From positions 62,001 through 126,000 of the forward strand of contig CAWVQA010000067.1 in NCBI GenBank assembly GCA_963932145.1: a DNA stretch of 64,000 nucleotides, written 5' to 3'. The stretch is from Acanthosepion lycidas. Lineage: Eukaryota; Mollusca; Cephalopoda; Sepiida; Sepiidae. Positions within the stretch are counted from its first letter, which is position 1. Each line of letters starts with the position of its first letter. Shown here in pieces: positions 1 through 10,615 of this stretch. The position numbers and the translations under genes are program-made. The notes under the pieces are model-generated. The model was not told where the DNA came from, did no database searches, and saw nothing but the letters and a program-made list of their open reading frames with translations.

Positions 1-360
1 ACGTGAACTGGGAACCCAAAGTTGATGCTTCAAACGGCAATTTAAGGCATTTCTCTTTCAGCTAGGCTACCGGAAGTGGGGTTTATCAGATTCTCCAACT
101 CATTGTGCATCTAATAAGCTAATAAAATCACTACCAAAAATGACAAATCTTAATCGACTTTTTTTTTCGATACCCAAATAACGTGAACTGGGAACCCAAA
201 GTTGAAGCTTCAAAAGGCGATTTAAGGCATTTCTCTTGCAGCTAGGCTACCGGAAGTGGGGTTTATCTGATTCTCCAACTCATTGTGCATATAATAAGCT
301 AATAAAATCACTACCAAAAATGACAAATCTTAATCGACTTTTTTTTTCGATACCCAAATA
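1..360 (+). repeat. Left-edge monomers, copies of the 7558-7916 type
   Basis: Monomer 1-180 has the 'gttgatgcttc', 'cggcaattt' and 'ctctttcagc' variants. Monomer 181-360 has 'caaaaggcga', T88 and 'gcatataat'. This variant order recurs at 7558 and 7738, and again at 15655 and 15835. The next monomer at 361 also begins like the copy at 7917 ('ctcttgtagct'). So the left edge belongs to the same duplicated lineage, and the array extends to the left of the window. Confidence 0.8.
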
Positions 361-718
361 ACGTGAACTGGGAACCCAAAGTTGAAGCTTCAAACGGCGA
401 TTTAAGGCATTTCTCTTGTAGCTAAGCTACCGGAAGTGGGGTTTATCTGATTCTCCAACTCATCTTGCGTAAAATAAGCTAAAAATATACCTATCAAAAA
501 TGACAATTTTATATCGACTATTTTTTTCGATACCCAAATAACGTAAACTGGGAACCCAAAGTTGAAGCTTCAAACGGAGATTTAAGGCATTTCTCTTGCA
601 GCTAGCATACCGAAAGTGGAATTATCTGATACTCCAACTCATTATGCATCTAATAAGCCAATAAAATGCCTACCAAAAATGACAAATTGAAATCGACTTT
701 TTTTTGAATACCCAAATA
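361..718 (+). repeat. Two strongly diverged monomers (180 and 178 bp)
   Basis: These are the most diverged copies in the window. Monomer 361-540 starts normal, then from about 463 collects changes such as 'catcttgcgt', 'aaaaatatac', 'ctatcaaaaa' and 'acaattttat'. Monomer 541-718 has 'acgtaaactg', 'caaacggaga', 'gctagcatac', 'ccgaaagtgg' (ETS-like box lost), 'attatgcatc', 'aaattgaaatcg' and a changed T-tract end 'ttgaatac', with two net base losses. Ordinary monomers resume at 719. It looks like an old segment that escaped homogenisation, or a patch transferred from an array edge. Confidence 0.9.
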
Positions 719-1078
719 ACGTGAACTGGGAACCGAAAGTTGAAGCTTCAAACGGCGAATTAAGGCATTTCTCTTGCAGCGAGGCTACCGGAAGTGGGGT
801 TTATCAGATGCTCCAACTCATTGTGCATCTAATAAGCTAATAAAATCACTACCAAAAATGACAAATCTTAATCGACTTTTTTTTTCGATACCCAAATAAC
901 GTGAACTTGGAACCCAAAGTTGAAGCTTCAAACGGCAATTTCAGGCATTTCTGTTGCAGCTAGGCTACCGGAAGTGGGGTTTATCAGATTCTCTAACTCA
1001 TTGTGCATCTAATAAGCTAATAAAATCACTACCAAAAATGACAAATCTTAATCGACTTTTTTTTTCGATACCCAAATA
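719..1078 (+). repeat. Two variant monomers after the diverged patch
   Basis: Monomer 719 carries 'aaccgaaagt', 'gcgaattaag', 'gcagcgaggc' and 'cagatgctcc'. Monomer 899 carries 'gaacttggaac', A39, 'ttcaggcatttctgttgc' and 'attctctaac'. They differ from neighbours at several sites but keep 180-bp length. They form the boundary between the diverged patch and the first duplicated block. Confidence 0.8.
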
Positions 1079-1999
1079 ACGTGAACTGGGAACCCAAAGT
1101 TGAAGCTTCAAACGGCGATTTAAGGCATTTCTCTTGCAGCTAGGCTACCGGAAGTGGGGTTTATCAGATTCTCCAACTCATTGTGCATCTAATAAGCTAA
1201 TAAAATCACTACCAAAAATGACAAATCTTAATCGACTTTTTTTTTCGATACCCAAATAACGTGAACTGGGGACCCAAAGTTGAAGCTTCAAACGGCGATT
1301 TAAGGCATTTCTCTTGCAGCTAGGCTACCGGAAGTGGGGTTCATCTGATTCTCCAACACATTGTGCATCTAATAAGCTAATAAAATCACTACCAAAAATG
1401 ACAAATCTTAATCGACTTTTTTTTTCGATACCCAAATAACGTGAACTGGGAACCCAAAGTTGAAGCTTCAAACGGCGATTTAAGGCATTTCTCTTGCAGC
1501 TAGGCTACCGGAAGTGGGGTTTATCTGATTCTCCAACTCATTGTGCATCTAATAAGGCAATAAAATAACTACCAAAAATGACAAATCTTAATCGACTTTT
1601 TTTTTCGATACCCAAATAACGTGAACTGGGAACCCAAAGATGAAGCTTCAAACGGCGATTTAAGGCATTTCTCTTGCTGCTAGGCTACCGGAAGTGGGGT
1701 TTATCTGATTCTCCAACTCATTGTGCATCTAATAAGCTAATAAAATCACTACCAAAAATGACAAATCTTAATCGACTTTTTTTTTCGATACGCAAATAAA
1801 GTAAATTGGGAACCCAAAGTTGAAGTTTCAAACGGCGATTTTAGGCATTTCTCTTGCAGCTAGGCTACCGGAAGTGGGGTTTATCAGATTCTCCAACTCA
1901 TTGTGCATCTAATAAGCTAATAAAATCACTACCAAAAATGACAAATCTTAATCGATTTTTTTTTTTGATACCCAAATAACGTGAACTGGGAACCCAAAG

Positions 2000-2011
2000 T
2001 TGAAGCTTCAA
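2000..2011. other. 12-bp perfect palindrome with HindIII site (example copy)
   Basis: TTGAAGCTTCAA is its own reverse complement and sits at monomer positions 22-33. It is present in most monomers. Recurrent variants break one arm: 'gttgatgcttc', 'gttgtagcttc', 'gtttaagcttc', 'gttggagcttc' and 'gaagattc'. The AAGCTT core would give a 180-bp HindIII ladder, with multimers where variants occur. Dyad symmetry has been proposed as a feature of centromeric satellites that lack a CENP-B box; applying that here is inference. Confidence 0.85.
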
Positions 2012-2046
2012 ACGGCGATTTAAGGCATTTCTCTTGCAGCTAGGCT

Positions 2047-2056
2047 ACCGGAAGTG
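2047..2056 (+). promoter_or_regulatory. ACCGGAAGTG box, ETS-like (example copy)
   Basis: ACCGGAAGTG lies at monomer positions 69-78 and recurs in almost every monomer. It equals the class I ETS-factor consensus known from animals. ETS proteins are confined to animals, so the match means nothing if the host is a plant or fungus. Copies that lose it include 541-718 ('ccgaaagtgg'), those with 'ctagcggaag' (6298, 6838, 7917, 13495, 14935, 16014, 35006) and the 'acgggaagtg' copies (9896, 17993, 21413). No binding is shown. Confidence 0.35.
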
Positions 2057-2098
2057 GGGTTTATCAGATTCTCCAACTCATTGTGCATCTAATAAGCT

Positions 2099-2104
2099 AA
2101 TAAA
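2099..2104 (+). promoter_or_regulatory. AATAAA hexamer (example copy)
   Basis: AATAAA occurs at monomer positions 121-126 in nearly every copy, with the T-rich tract starting about 33 bases downstream. That matches the layout of a eukaryotic poly(A) signal if the + strand is transcribed. A few copies lose it, for example 41664, 43827, 45450 and 48153 ('gcgaatgaaa'). Chance occurrence in AT-rich DNA is equally possible. Confidence 0.3.
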
Positions 2105-2136
2105 ATCACTACCAAAAATGACAAATCTTAATCGAC

Positions 2137-2145
2137 TTTTTTTTT
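2137..2145 (+). other. T9 homopolymer tract (example copy)
   Basis: Nine T at monomer positions 159-167, flanked by 'cgac' and 'cgat'. Tract length varies between copies: 8 (26199, 27636), 10 (38422, 39863, 51216, 58063), 11 (31765, 31945+180k dimer copies, 33744). The L subfamily has T8 followed by A. Such a tract stiffens DNA and disfavours nucleosomes, and four or more T also end RNA polymerase III transcripts; no function is shown. Confidence 0.8.
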
Positions 2146-2698
2146 CGATACCCAAATAACGTGAACTGGGAACCCAAAGTTGAAGCTTCAAACGGCAATT
2201 TAAGGCATTTCTCTTGCAGCTAGGCTACCGGAAGTGGGGTTTATCAGATTCTCCACCTCATTGTGCATCTAATAAGCTAATAAAATCACTACCAAAAATG
2301 ACAAATCTTAATCGACTTTTTTTTTCGATACCCAAATAACGTGAACTGGGAACCCAAAGTTGAAGCTTCAAACGGCGATTTAAGGCATTTCTCTTGCAGC
2401 TAGGCTACCGGAAGTGGGGTTTATCTGATTCTCCAACTCATTGTGCATCTAATAAGCCAATAAAATAACTACCAAAAATGACAAATCTTAATCGACTTTT
2501 TTTTTCGATACCCAAATAACGTGAACTGGGAACCCAAAGTTGAAGCTTCAAACGGCGATTTAAGGCATTTATCTTGCTGCTAGGCTACCGGAAGTGGGGT
2601 TTATCTGATTCTCTAACTCATTGTGCATCTAATAAGCTAATAAAATCACTACCAAAAATGACAAATCTTAATCGACTTTTTTTTTCGATACCCAAATA

Positions 2699-4138
2699 AC
2701 GTGAACTGGGAACCCAAAGTTGAAGCTTCAAACGGCGATTTAAGGCATTTCTCTTGCAGCTAGGCTACCGGAAGTGGGGTTTATCAGATTCTCCAACTCA
2801 TTGTGCATCTAATAAGCTAATAAAATCACTACCAAAAATGACAAATCTTAATCGACTTTTTTTTTCGATACCCAAATAACGTGAACTGGGGACCCAAAGT
2901 TGAAGCTTCAAACGGCGATTTAAGGCATTTCTCTTGCAGCTAGGCTACCGGAAGTGGGGTTCATCTGATTCTCCAACACATTGTGCATCTAATAAGCTAA
3001 TAAAATCACTACCAAAAATGACAAATCTTAATCGACTTTTTTTTTCGATACCCAAATAACGTGAACTGGGAACCCAAAGTTGAAGCTTCAAACGGCGATT
3101 TAAGGCATTTCTCTTGCAGCTAGGCTACCGGAAGTGGGGTTTATCTGATTCTCCAACTCATTGTGCATCTAATAAGGCAATAAAATAACTACCAAAAATG
3201 ACAAATCTTAATCGACTTTTTTTTTCGATACCCAAATAACGTGAACTGGGAACCCAAAGATGAAGCTTCAAACGGCGATTTAAGGCATTTCTCTTGCTGC
3301 TAGGCTACCGGAAGTGGGGTTTATCTGATTCTCCAACTCATTGTGCATCTAATAAGCTAATAAAATCACTACCAAAAATGACAAATCTTAATCGACTTTT
3401 TTTTTCGATACGCAAATAAAGTAAACTGGGAACCCAAAGTTGAAGTTTCAAACGGCGATTTTAGGCATTTCTCTTGCAGCTAGGCTACCGGAAGTGGGGT
3501 TTATCAGATTCTCCAACTCATTGTGCATCTAATAAGCTAATAAAATCACTACCAAAAATGACAAATCTTAATCGATTTTTTTTTTTGATACCCAAATAAC
3601 GTGAACTGGGAACCCAAAGTTGAAGCTTCAAACGGCGATTTAAGGCATTTCTCTTGCAGCTAGGCTACCGGAAGTGGGGTTTATCAGATTCTCCAACTCA
3701 TTGTGCATCTAATAAGCTAATAAAATCACTACCAAAAATGACAAATCTTAATCGACTTTTTTTTTCGATACCCAAATAACGTGAACTGGGAACCCAAAGT
3801 TGAAGCTTCAAACGGCGATTTAAGGCATTTCTCTTGCAGCTAGGCTACCGGAAGTGGGGTTTATCTGATTCTCCAACTCATTGTGCATCTAATAAGCCAA
3901 TAAAATAACTACCAAAAATGACAAATCTTAATCGACTTTTTTTTTCGATACCCAAATAACGTGAACTGGGAACCCAAAGTTGAAGCTTCAAACGGCGATT
4001 TAAGGCATTTATCTTGCTGCTAGGCTACCGGAAGTGGGGTTTATCAGATTCTCCAACTCATTGTGCATCTAATAAGCTAATAAAATCACTACCAAAAATG
4101 ACAAATCTTAATCGACTTTTTTTTTCGATACCCAAATA
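2699..4138 (+). repeat. Nine-monomer block, copy 2, one monomer lost (1,440 bp)
   Basis: It matches 1079-2698 monomer by monomer at an offset of 1,620 bp until the counterpart of 2159 ('ccacctca', A39). That monomer is missing, and the rest follows at offset 1,440. Point differences I saw are 'gtaaattggg' against 'gtaaactggg', and T88/'tctaact' against A88/'tccaact' in the last monomer. Loss of exactly one monomer fits a second in-register exchange. Confidence 0.88.
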
Positions 4139-6297
4139 ACGTGAACTGGGAACCCAAAGTTGAAGATTCAAACGGCGATTTAAGGCATTTCTCTTGCAGC
4201 TAGGCTACCGGAAGTGGGGTTTACCTGATTCTCCAACTCATTGTGCATTTAATAAGCTAATAAAATCCCTACCAAAAATGACAAATCTTAATCGACTTTT
4301 TTTTTTGATACCCAAATAACGTGAACTGGGAACCCAAAGTTGAAGCTTCAAACGGCGATTTAAGGCATTTCTCTTGCAGCTAAGCTACCGGAAGTGGGGT
4401 TTATCAGATTCTCCAACTCATTGTGCATCTAATAAGCTAATAAAATCACTACCAAAAATGACACATCTTAATCGACTTTTTTTTTCGATACTCAAATAAC
4501 GTGAACTGGGAACCCAAAGTTGAAGCTTCAAACGGCGATTTAAGGCATTTCTCTTGCAGCTAGGCTACCGGAAGTGGGGTTTATCAGATTCTCCAACTCA
4601 TTGTGCATCTAATAAGCCAATAAAATCACTACCAAAAATGACAAATCTTAATCGACTTTTTTTTTCGTTACCCAATAACGTGAACTGGGAACCCAAAGTT
4701 TAAGCTTCAAACGGCGATTTAAGGCATTTCTCTTGCAGCTAGGCTACCGGAAGTGGGGTTTATCTGATTCTCTAACTCATTGTGCATCTAATAAGCTAAT
4801 AAAATCACTACCAAAAATGACAAATCTTAATCGACTTTTTTTTTCGATACCCAAATAACGTGAACTGGGAACCCAAAGTTGAAGCTTCAAACGGCGATTT
4901 AAGGCATTTCTCTTGCAGCTAGGCTACCGGAAGTGGGGTTTATCTGATTCTCCAACTCATTGTGCATCTAATAAGCCAATAAAATCACTACCAAAAATGA
5001 CAAATCTTAATCGACTTTTTTTTTCGATACCCAAATAACGTGAACTGGGAACCCAAAGTTGAAGCTTCAAACGGCGATTTAAGGCATTTATCTTGCTGCT
5101 AGGCTACCGGAAGTGGGGTTTATCAGATTCTCCAACTCATTGTGCATCTAATAAGCTAATAAAATCACTACCAAAAATGACAAATCTTAATCGACTTTTT
5201 TTTTCGATACCCAAATAACGTGAACTGGGAACCCAAAGTTGATGCTTCAAACGGCAATTTAAGGCATTTCTCTTTCAGCTAGGCTACCGGAAGTGGGGTT
5301 TATCAGATTCTCCAACTCATTGTGCATCTAATAAGCTAATAAAATCACTACCAAAAATGACAAATCTTAATCGACTTTTTTTTTCGATACCCAAATAACG
5401 TGAACTGGGAACCCAAAGTTGTAGCTTCAAACGGCGATTAAAGGCATTTCTCTTGCAGCTAGGCTACCGGAAGTGGGGTTTATCAGATTCTCCAACTCAT
5501 TGTGCATCTAATAAGCTAATAAAATCACTACCAAAAATGACAAATCTTAATCGACTTTTTTTTTCGATACCCAAATAACGTGAACTGGGAACCCAAAGTT
5601 TAAGCTTCAAACGGCGATTTAAGGCATTTCTCTTGCAGCTAGGCTACCGGAAGTGGGGTTTATCTGATTCTCCAACTCATTGTGCATCTAATAAGCTAAT
5701 AAAATCACTACCAAAAATGACAAATCTTAATCGACTTTTTTTTTCGATACCCAAATAACGTGAACTGGGAACCCAAAGTTGTAGCTTCAAACGGCGATAT
5801 AAGGCATTTCTCTTGCAGCTAGGCTACCGGAAGTGGGGTTTATCTGATTCTCCAACTCATTGTGCATCTAATAAGCTAATAAAATCACTACCAAAAATGA
5901 CAAATCTTAATCGACTTTTTTTTTCGATACCCAAATAACGTGAACTGGGAACCCAAAGTTGATGCTTCAAACGGCAATTTAAGGCATTTCTCTTTCAGCT
6001 AGGCTACCGGAAGTGGGGTTTATCAGATTCTCCAACTCATTGTGCATCTAATAAGCTAATAAAATCACTACCAAAAATGACAAATCTTAATCGACTTTTT
6101 TTTTCGATACCCAAATAACGTGAACTGGGAACCCAAAGTTGAAGCTTCAAACGGCGATTTAAGGCATTTCTCTTGCAGCTAGGCTACCGGAAGTGGGGTT
6201 TATCTGATTCTCCAACTCATTGTGCATATAATAAGCTAATAAAATCACTACCAAAAATGACAAATCTTAATCGACTTTTTTTTTCGATACCCAAATA

Positions 6298-6837
6298 ACG
6301 TGAACTGGGAACCCAAAGTTGAAGCTTCAAACGGCGATTTAAGGCATTTCTCTTGCAGCTAGGCTAGCGGAAGTGGGGTTTATCAGATTCTCCAACTCAT
6401 TGTGCATCTAATAAGCTAATAAAATCACTACCAAAAATGACAAATCTTAATCGACTTTTTTTTTCGATACCCAAATAACGTGAACTGGGAACCCAAAGTT
6501 GTAGCTTCAAACGGCGATTAAAGGCATTTCTCTTGCAGCTAGGCTACCGGAAGTGGGGTTTATCAGATTCTCCAACTCATTGTGCATATAATAAGCTAAT
6601 AAAATCACTACCAAAAATGACAAATCTTAATCGACTTTTTTTTTCGATACCCAAATAACGTGAACTGGGAACCCAAAGTTGAAGCTTCAAACGGCGATTT
6701 AATGCATTTCTCTTGCAGCTAGGCTACCGGAAGTGGGGTTTATCAGATTCTCCAACTCATTGTGCATCTAATAAGCTAATAAAATCACTACCAAAAATGA
6801 CAAATCTTAATCGACTTTTTTTTTTGATACCCAAATA
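6298..6837 (+). repeat. Trimer, copy 1 (540 bp)
   Basis: Three monomers: 'ctagcggaag' (6298), 'gttgtagc' with 'gcatataat' (6478), and 'ttaatgcat' with a longer T run before 'gatacc' (6658). The same order, with a hybrid first monomer, follows at 6838-7377. Confidence 0.85.
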
Positions 6838-7377
6838 ACGTGCACTGTGAACCCAAAGTTGTAGCTTCAAACGGCGATTAAAGGCATTTCTCTTGCAGCT
6901 AGGCTAGCGGAAGTGGGGTTTATCAGATTCTCCAACTCATTGTGCATCTAATAAGCTAATAAAATCACTACCAAAAATGACAAATCTTAATCGACTTTTT
7001 TTTTCGATACCCAAATAACGTGAACTGGGAACCCAAAGTTGTAGCTTCAAACGGCGATTAAAGGCATTTCTCTTGCAGCTAGGCTACCGGAAGTGGGGTT
7101 TATCAGATTCTCCAACTCATTGTGCATATAATAAGCTAATAAAATCACTACCAAAAATGACAAATCTTAATCGACTTTTTTTTTCGATACCCAAATAACG
7201 TGAACTGGGAACCCAAAGTTGAAGCTTCAAACGGCGATTTAATGCATTTCTCTTGCAGCTAGGCTACCGGAAGTGGGGTTTATCAGATTCTCCAACTCAT
7301 TGTGCATCTAATAAGCTAATAAAATCACTACCAAAAATGACAAATCTTAATCGACTTTTTTTTTTGATACCCAAATA
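6838..7377 (+). repeat. Trimer, copy 2, with hybrid first monomer
   Basis: Monomer 6838 begins 'tgcactgtgaac' with 'gttgtagc' and 'gcgattaaag', as monomer 7378 does, but continues 'ctagcggaag' and 'cagattctcc' like 6298. The switch lies between monomer positions about 42 and 70. Then 7018 and 7198 copy 6478 and 6658. The block is absent from the second superblock, so this event came after the 7.2-kb duplication, or was lost there. Confidence 0.88.
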
Positions 7378-10300
7378 ACGTGCACTGTGAACCCAAAGTT
7401 GTAGCTTCAAACGGCGATTAAAGGCATTTCTCTTGCAGCTAGGCTACCGGAAGTGGGGTTTATCAGCTTCTCCAACTCATTGTGCATCTAATAAGCTAAT
7501 AAAATCACTACCAAAAATGACAAATCTTAATCGACTTTTTTTTTCGATACCCAAATAACGTGAACTGGGAACCCAAAGTTGATGCTTCAAACGGCAATTT
7601 AAGGCATTTCTCTTTCAGCTAGGCTACCGGAAGTGGGGTTTATCAGATTCTCCAACTCATTGTACATCTAATAAGCTAATAAAATCACTACCAAAAATGA
7701 CAAATCTTAATCGACTTTTTTTTTCGATACCCAAATAACGTGAATGGGAACCCAAAGTTGAAGCTTCAAAAGGCGATTTAAGGCATTTCTCTTGCAGCTA
7801 GGCTACCGGAAGTGGGGTTTATCTGATTCTCCAACTCATTGTGCATATAATAAGCTAATAAAATCACTACCAAAAATGACAAATCTTAATCGACTTTTTT
7901 TTTCGATACCCAAATAACGTGAACTGGGAACCCAAAGTTGAAGCTTCAAACGGCGATTTAAGGCATTTCTCTTGTAGCTAGGCTAGCGGAAGTGGGGTTT
8001 ATCAGATTCTCCAACTCATTCTGCATCTAATAAGCTAATAAAATCACTACCAAAAATGACAAATCTTAATCGACTTTTTTTTTCGATACCCAAATAACGT
8101 GAACTGGGAACCCAAAGTTGTAGCTTCAAACGGCGATTAAAGGCATTTCTCTTGCAGCTAGGCTACCGGAAGTGGGGTTTATCAGATTCTCCAACTCATT
8201 GTGCATATAATAAGCTAATAAAATCACTACCAAAAATGACAAATCTTAATCGACTTTTTTTTTCGATACCCAAATAACGTGAACTGGGAACCCAAAGTTT
8301 AAGCTTCAAACGGCGATTTAAGGCATTTCTCTTGCAGCTAGGCTACCGGAAGTGGGGTTTATCTGATTCTCCAACTCATTGTGCATCTAATAAGCTAATA
8401 AAATCACTACCAAAAATGACAAATCTTAATCGACTTTTTTTTTCGATACCCAAATAACGTGAACTGGGAACCCAAAGTTGTAGCTTCAAACGGCGATATA
8501 AGGCATTTCTCTTGCAGCTAGGCTACCGGAAGTGGGGTTTATCTGATTCTCCAACTCATTGTGCATCTAATAAGCTAATAAAATCACTACCAAAAATGAC
8601 AAATCTTAATCGACTTTTTTTTTCGATACCCAAATAACGTGAACTGGGAACCCAAAGTTGATGCTTCAAACGGCAATTTAAGGCATTTCTCTTTCAGCTA
8701 GGCTACCGGAAGTGGGGTTTATCAGATTCTCCAACTCATTGTGCATCTAATAAGCTAATAAAATCACTACCAAAAATGACAAATCTTAATCGACTTTTTT
8801 TTTCGATACCCAAATAACGTGAACTGGGAACCCAAAGTTGAAGCTTCAAACGGCGATTTAAGGCATTTCTCTTGCAGCTAGGCTACCGGAAGTGGGGTTT
8901 ATCAGATTCTCCAACTCATTGTACATCTAATAAGCTAATAAAATCACTACCAAAAATGACAAATCTTAATCGACTTTTTTTTTCGATACCCAAATAACGT
9001 GAACTGGGGACCCAAAGTTGAAGCTTCAAACGGCGATTTAAGGCATTTCTCTTGCTGCTAAGGTACCGGAAGTGCGGTTTATCAGATTCTCCAACTCATT
9101 GTGCATCTAATAAGCTAATAAAATCACTACCAAAAATGACACATCTTAATCGACTTTTTTTTTCGATACTCAAATAACGTGAACTGGGAACCCAAAGTTG
9201 AAGCTTCAAACGGCGATTTAAGGCATTTCTCTTGCAGGTAGGCTACCGGAAGTGGGGTTTATCTGATTCTCCAACTCATTGTGCATCTAATAAGCTAATA
9301 AAATCACTACCAAAAATTACAAATCTTAATCGACTTTTTTTTTCGATACCCAAATAACGTGAACTGGGAACCCAAAGTTGAAGCTTCAAACGGCGATTTA
9401 AGGCATTTCTCTTGCAGCTAAGCTACCTGAAGTGGGGTTTATCAGATTCTCCAACTCATTGTGCATCTAATAAGCTAATAAAATCACTACCAAAATGACA
9501 AATCTTAATCGACTTTTTTTTTCGATACCCAAATAACGTGAACTGGGAACCCAAAGTTGAAGCTTCAAACGGCGATTTAAGGCATTTCTGTTGCAGCTAG
9601 GCTACCGGAAGTGGGGGTTATCAGATTCTCCAACTCATTGTGCATCTAATAAGCTAATAAAATCACTACCAAAAATGACAAATCTTAATCGACTTTTTTT
9701 TTCGATACCCAAATAACGTGAACTGGGAACCAAAAGTTGAAGCTTCAAACGGCAATTTAATGCATTTCTCTTGCAGCTAGGCTACCGGAAGTGGGGTTTA
9801 TCAGATTCTCCAACTCATTGTGCATCTAATAAGCTAATAAAATCACTACCAAAAATGACAAATCTTAATCGACTTTTTTTTTCGATACCCAAATAACGTG
9901 AACTGGGAACCCAAAGTTGAAGCTTCAAACGGCGATTTAAGGCATTTCTCTTGCAGCTAGGCTACGGGAAGTGCGGTTTATCAGATTCTCCAACTCATTG
10001 TTCATCTAATAAGCTAATAAAATCACTACCAAAAATGACAAATCTTAATCGACTTTTTTTTTCGATACCCAAATAACGTGAACTGGGAACCCAAAGTTGT
10101 AGCTTCAAACGGCGATTAAAGGCATTTCTCTTGCAGCTAGGCTACCGGAAGTGGCGTTTATCAGATTCTCCAACTCATTGTGCATCTAATAAGCTAATAA
10201 AATCACTACCAAAAATGACAAATCTTAATCGACTTTTTTTTTCGATACCCAAATAACGTGAACTGGGAACCCAAAGTAGAAGCTTCAAACGGCGATTTAA

Positions 10301-10435
10301 GGCATTTCTCTTGCAGCTAGGCTACCGGAAGTGGGGTTTATCAGATTCTCAAACTCATTATGCATCTAATAAGCTAATAAAATCACTACCAAAAATGACA
10401 AATCTTAATCGACTTTTTTTTTCGATACCCAAATA

Positions 10436-10615
10436 ACGTGAACTGGGAACCCAAAGTTGAAGCTTCAAACGGCGATTTAAGGCATTTCACTTGCAGCTAG
10501 GCTACCGGAAGTGGGGTTTATCAGATTCTCCAACTCATTGTGCATCTAATAAGCTAATAAAATCACTACCAAAAATGACAAATCTTAATCGACTTTTTTT
10601 TTCGATACGCAAATA
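10436..10615 (+). repeat. Hybrid monomer at the superblock junction
   Basis: The left half carries 'ttcacttgc', as in monomer 18533. The right end 'cgatacgcaaataaagta' is that of monomer 3239. The switch lies between monomer positions about 52 and 173. This is what unequal crossing over between monomers 3239 and 18533-like gives when a 40-monomer block is duplicated. Confidence 0.85.

Larger units (their letters stand above)
1979..2158 (+). repeat. Representative monomer of the left-hand subfamily (180 bp)
   Basis: This copy matches the commonest form in 719-18712 and serves as the reference for monomer positions 1-180. It carries G39, G66, A88, T112, A117, T120, T154 and T167. It has about 38% G+C by hand count. 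It holds an intact palindrome, ACCGGAAGTG box, AATAAA hexamer and T9 tract. It has stops in all frames and no coding character. Confidence 0.9.
1079..2698 (+). repeat. Nine-monomer block, copy 1 (1,620 bp)
   Basis: Private variants appear in fixed order: 'ctggggaccc' with 'tcatctg' and 'ccaacaca' (1259), 'aataaggcaat' (1439), 'aaagatgaag' and 'cttgctgc' (1619), 'cgcaaataaagtaaa' with 'gaagtttc' and 'gattttagg' (1799), ten or more T then 'gatacc', a 'ccacctca' monomer with A39 (2159), 'aataagccaat' with 'aataact' (2339), 'atcttgctgc' (2519). The same order follows at 2699, so the block was tandemly duplicated. Confidence 0.9.
3419..10615 (+). repeat. 40-monomer superblock, copy 1 (7,197 bp)
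   Basis: A series of about 40 monomers with rare variants in fixed order. It includes 'gaagtttc' (3419), 'gaagattc' with 'ttacctg' and 'aatccct' (4139), 'cacatctta' with 'gatactc' (4319), 'cgttacccaataacg' with a base missing (4499), 'gaatgggaac' with a base missing (7738), 'gctgctaaggtacc' (8997), 'caggtaggc' with 'aaattac' (9177), 'acgggaagtgcgg' (9896) and 'aagtagaagc' (10256). The same order resumes at 10616. Three 1-bp deletions make the length 7,197 rather than 7,200. Confidence 0.92.

Noticed and set aside
2131-2149. Hairpin ATCG...CGAT around the T tract
   Set aside because: Only four base pairs with an 11-base T-rich loop. Subfamily K breaks it (A154) without a matching change, so no selection for pairing is visible.
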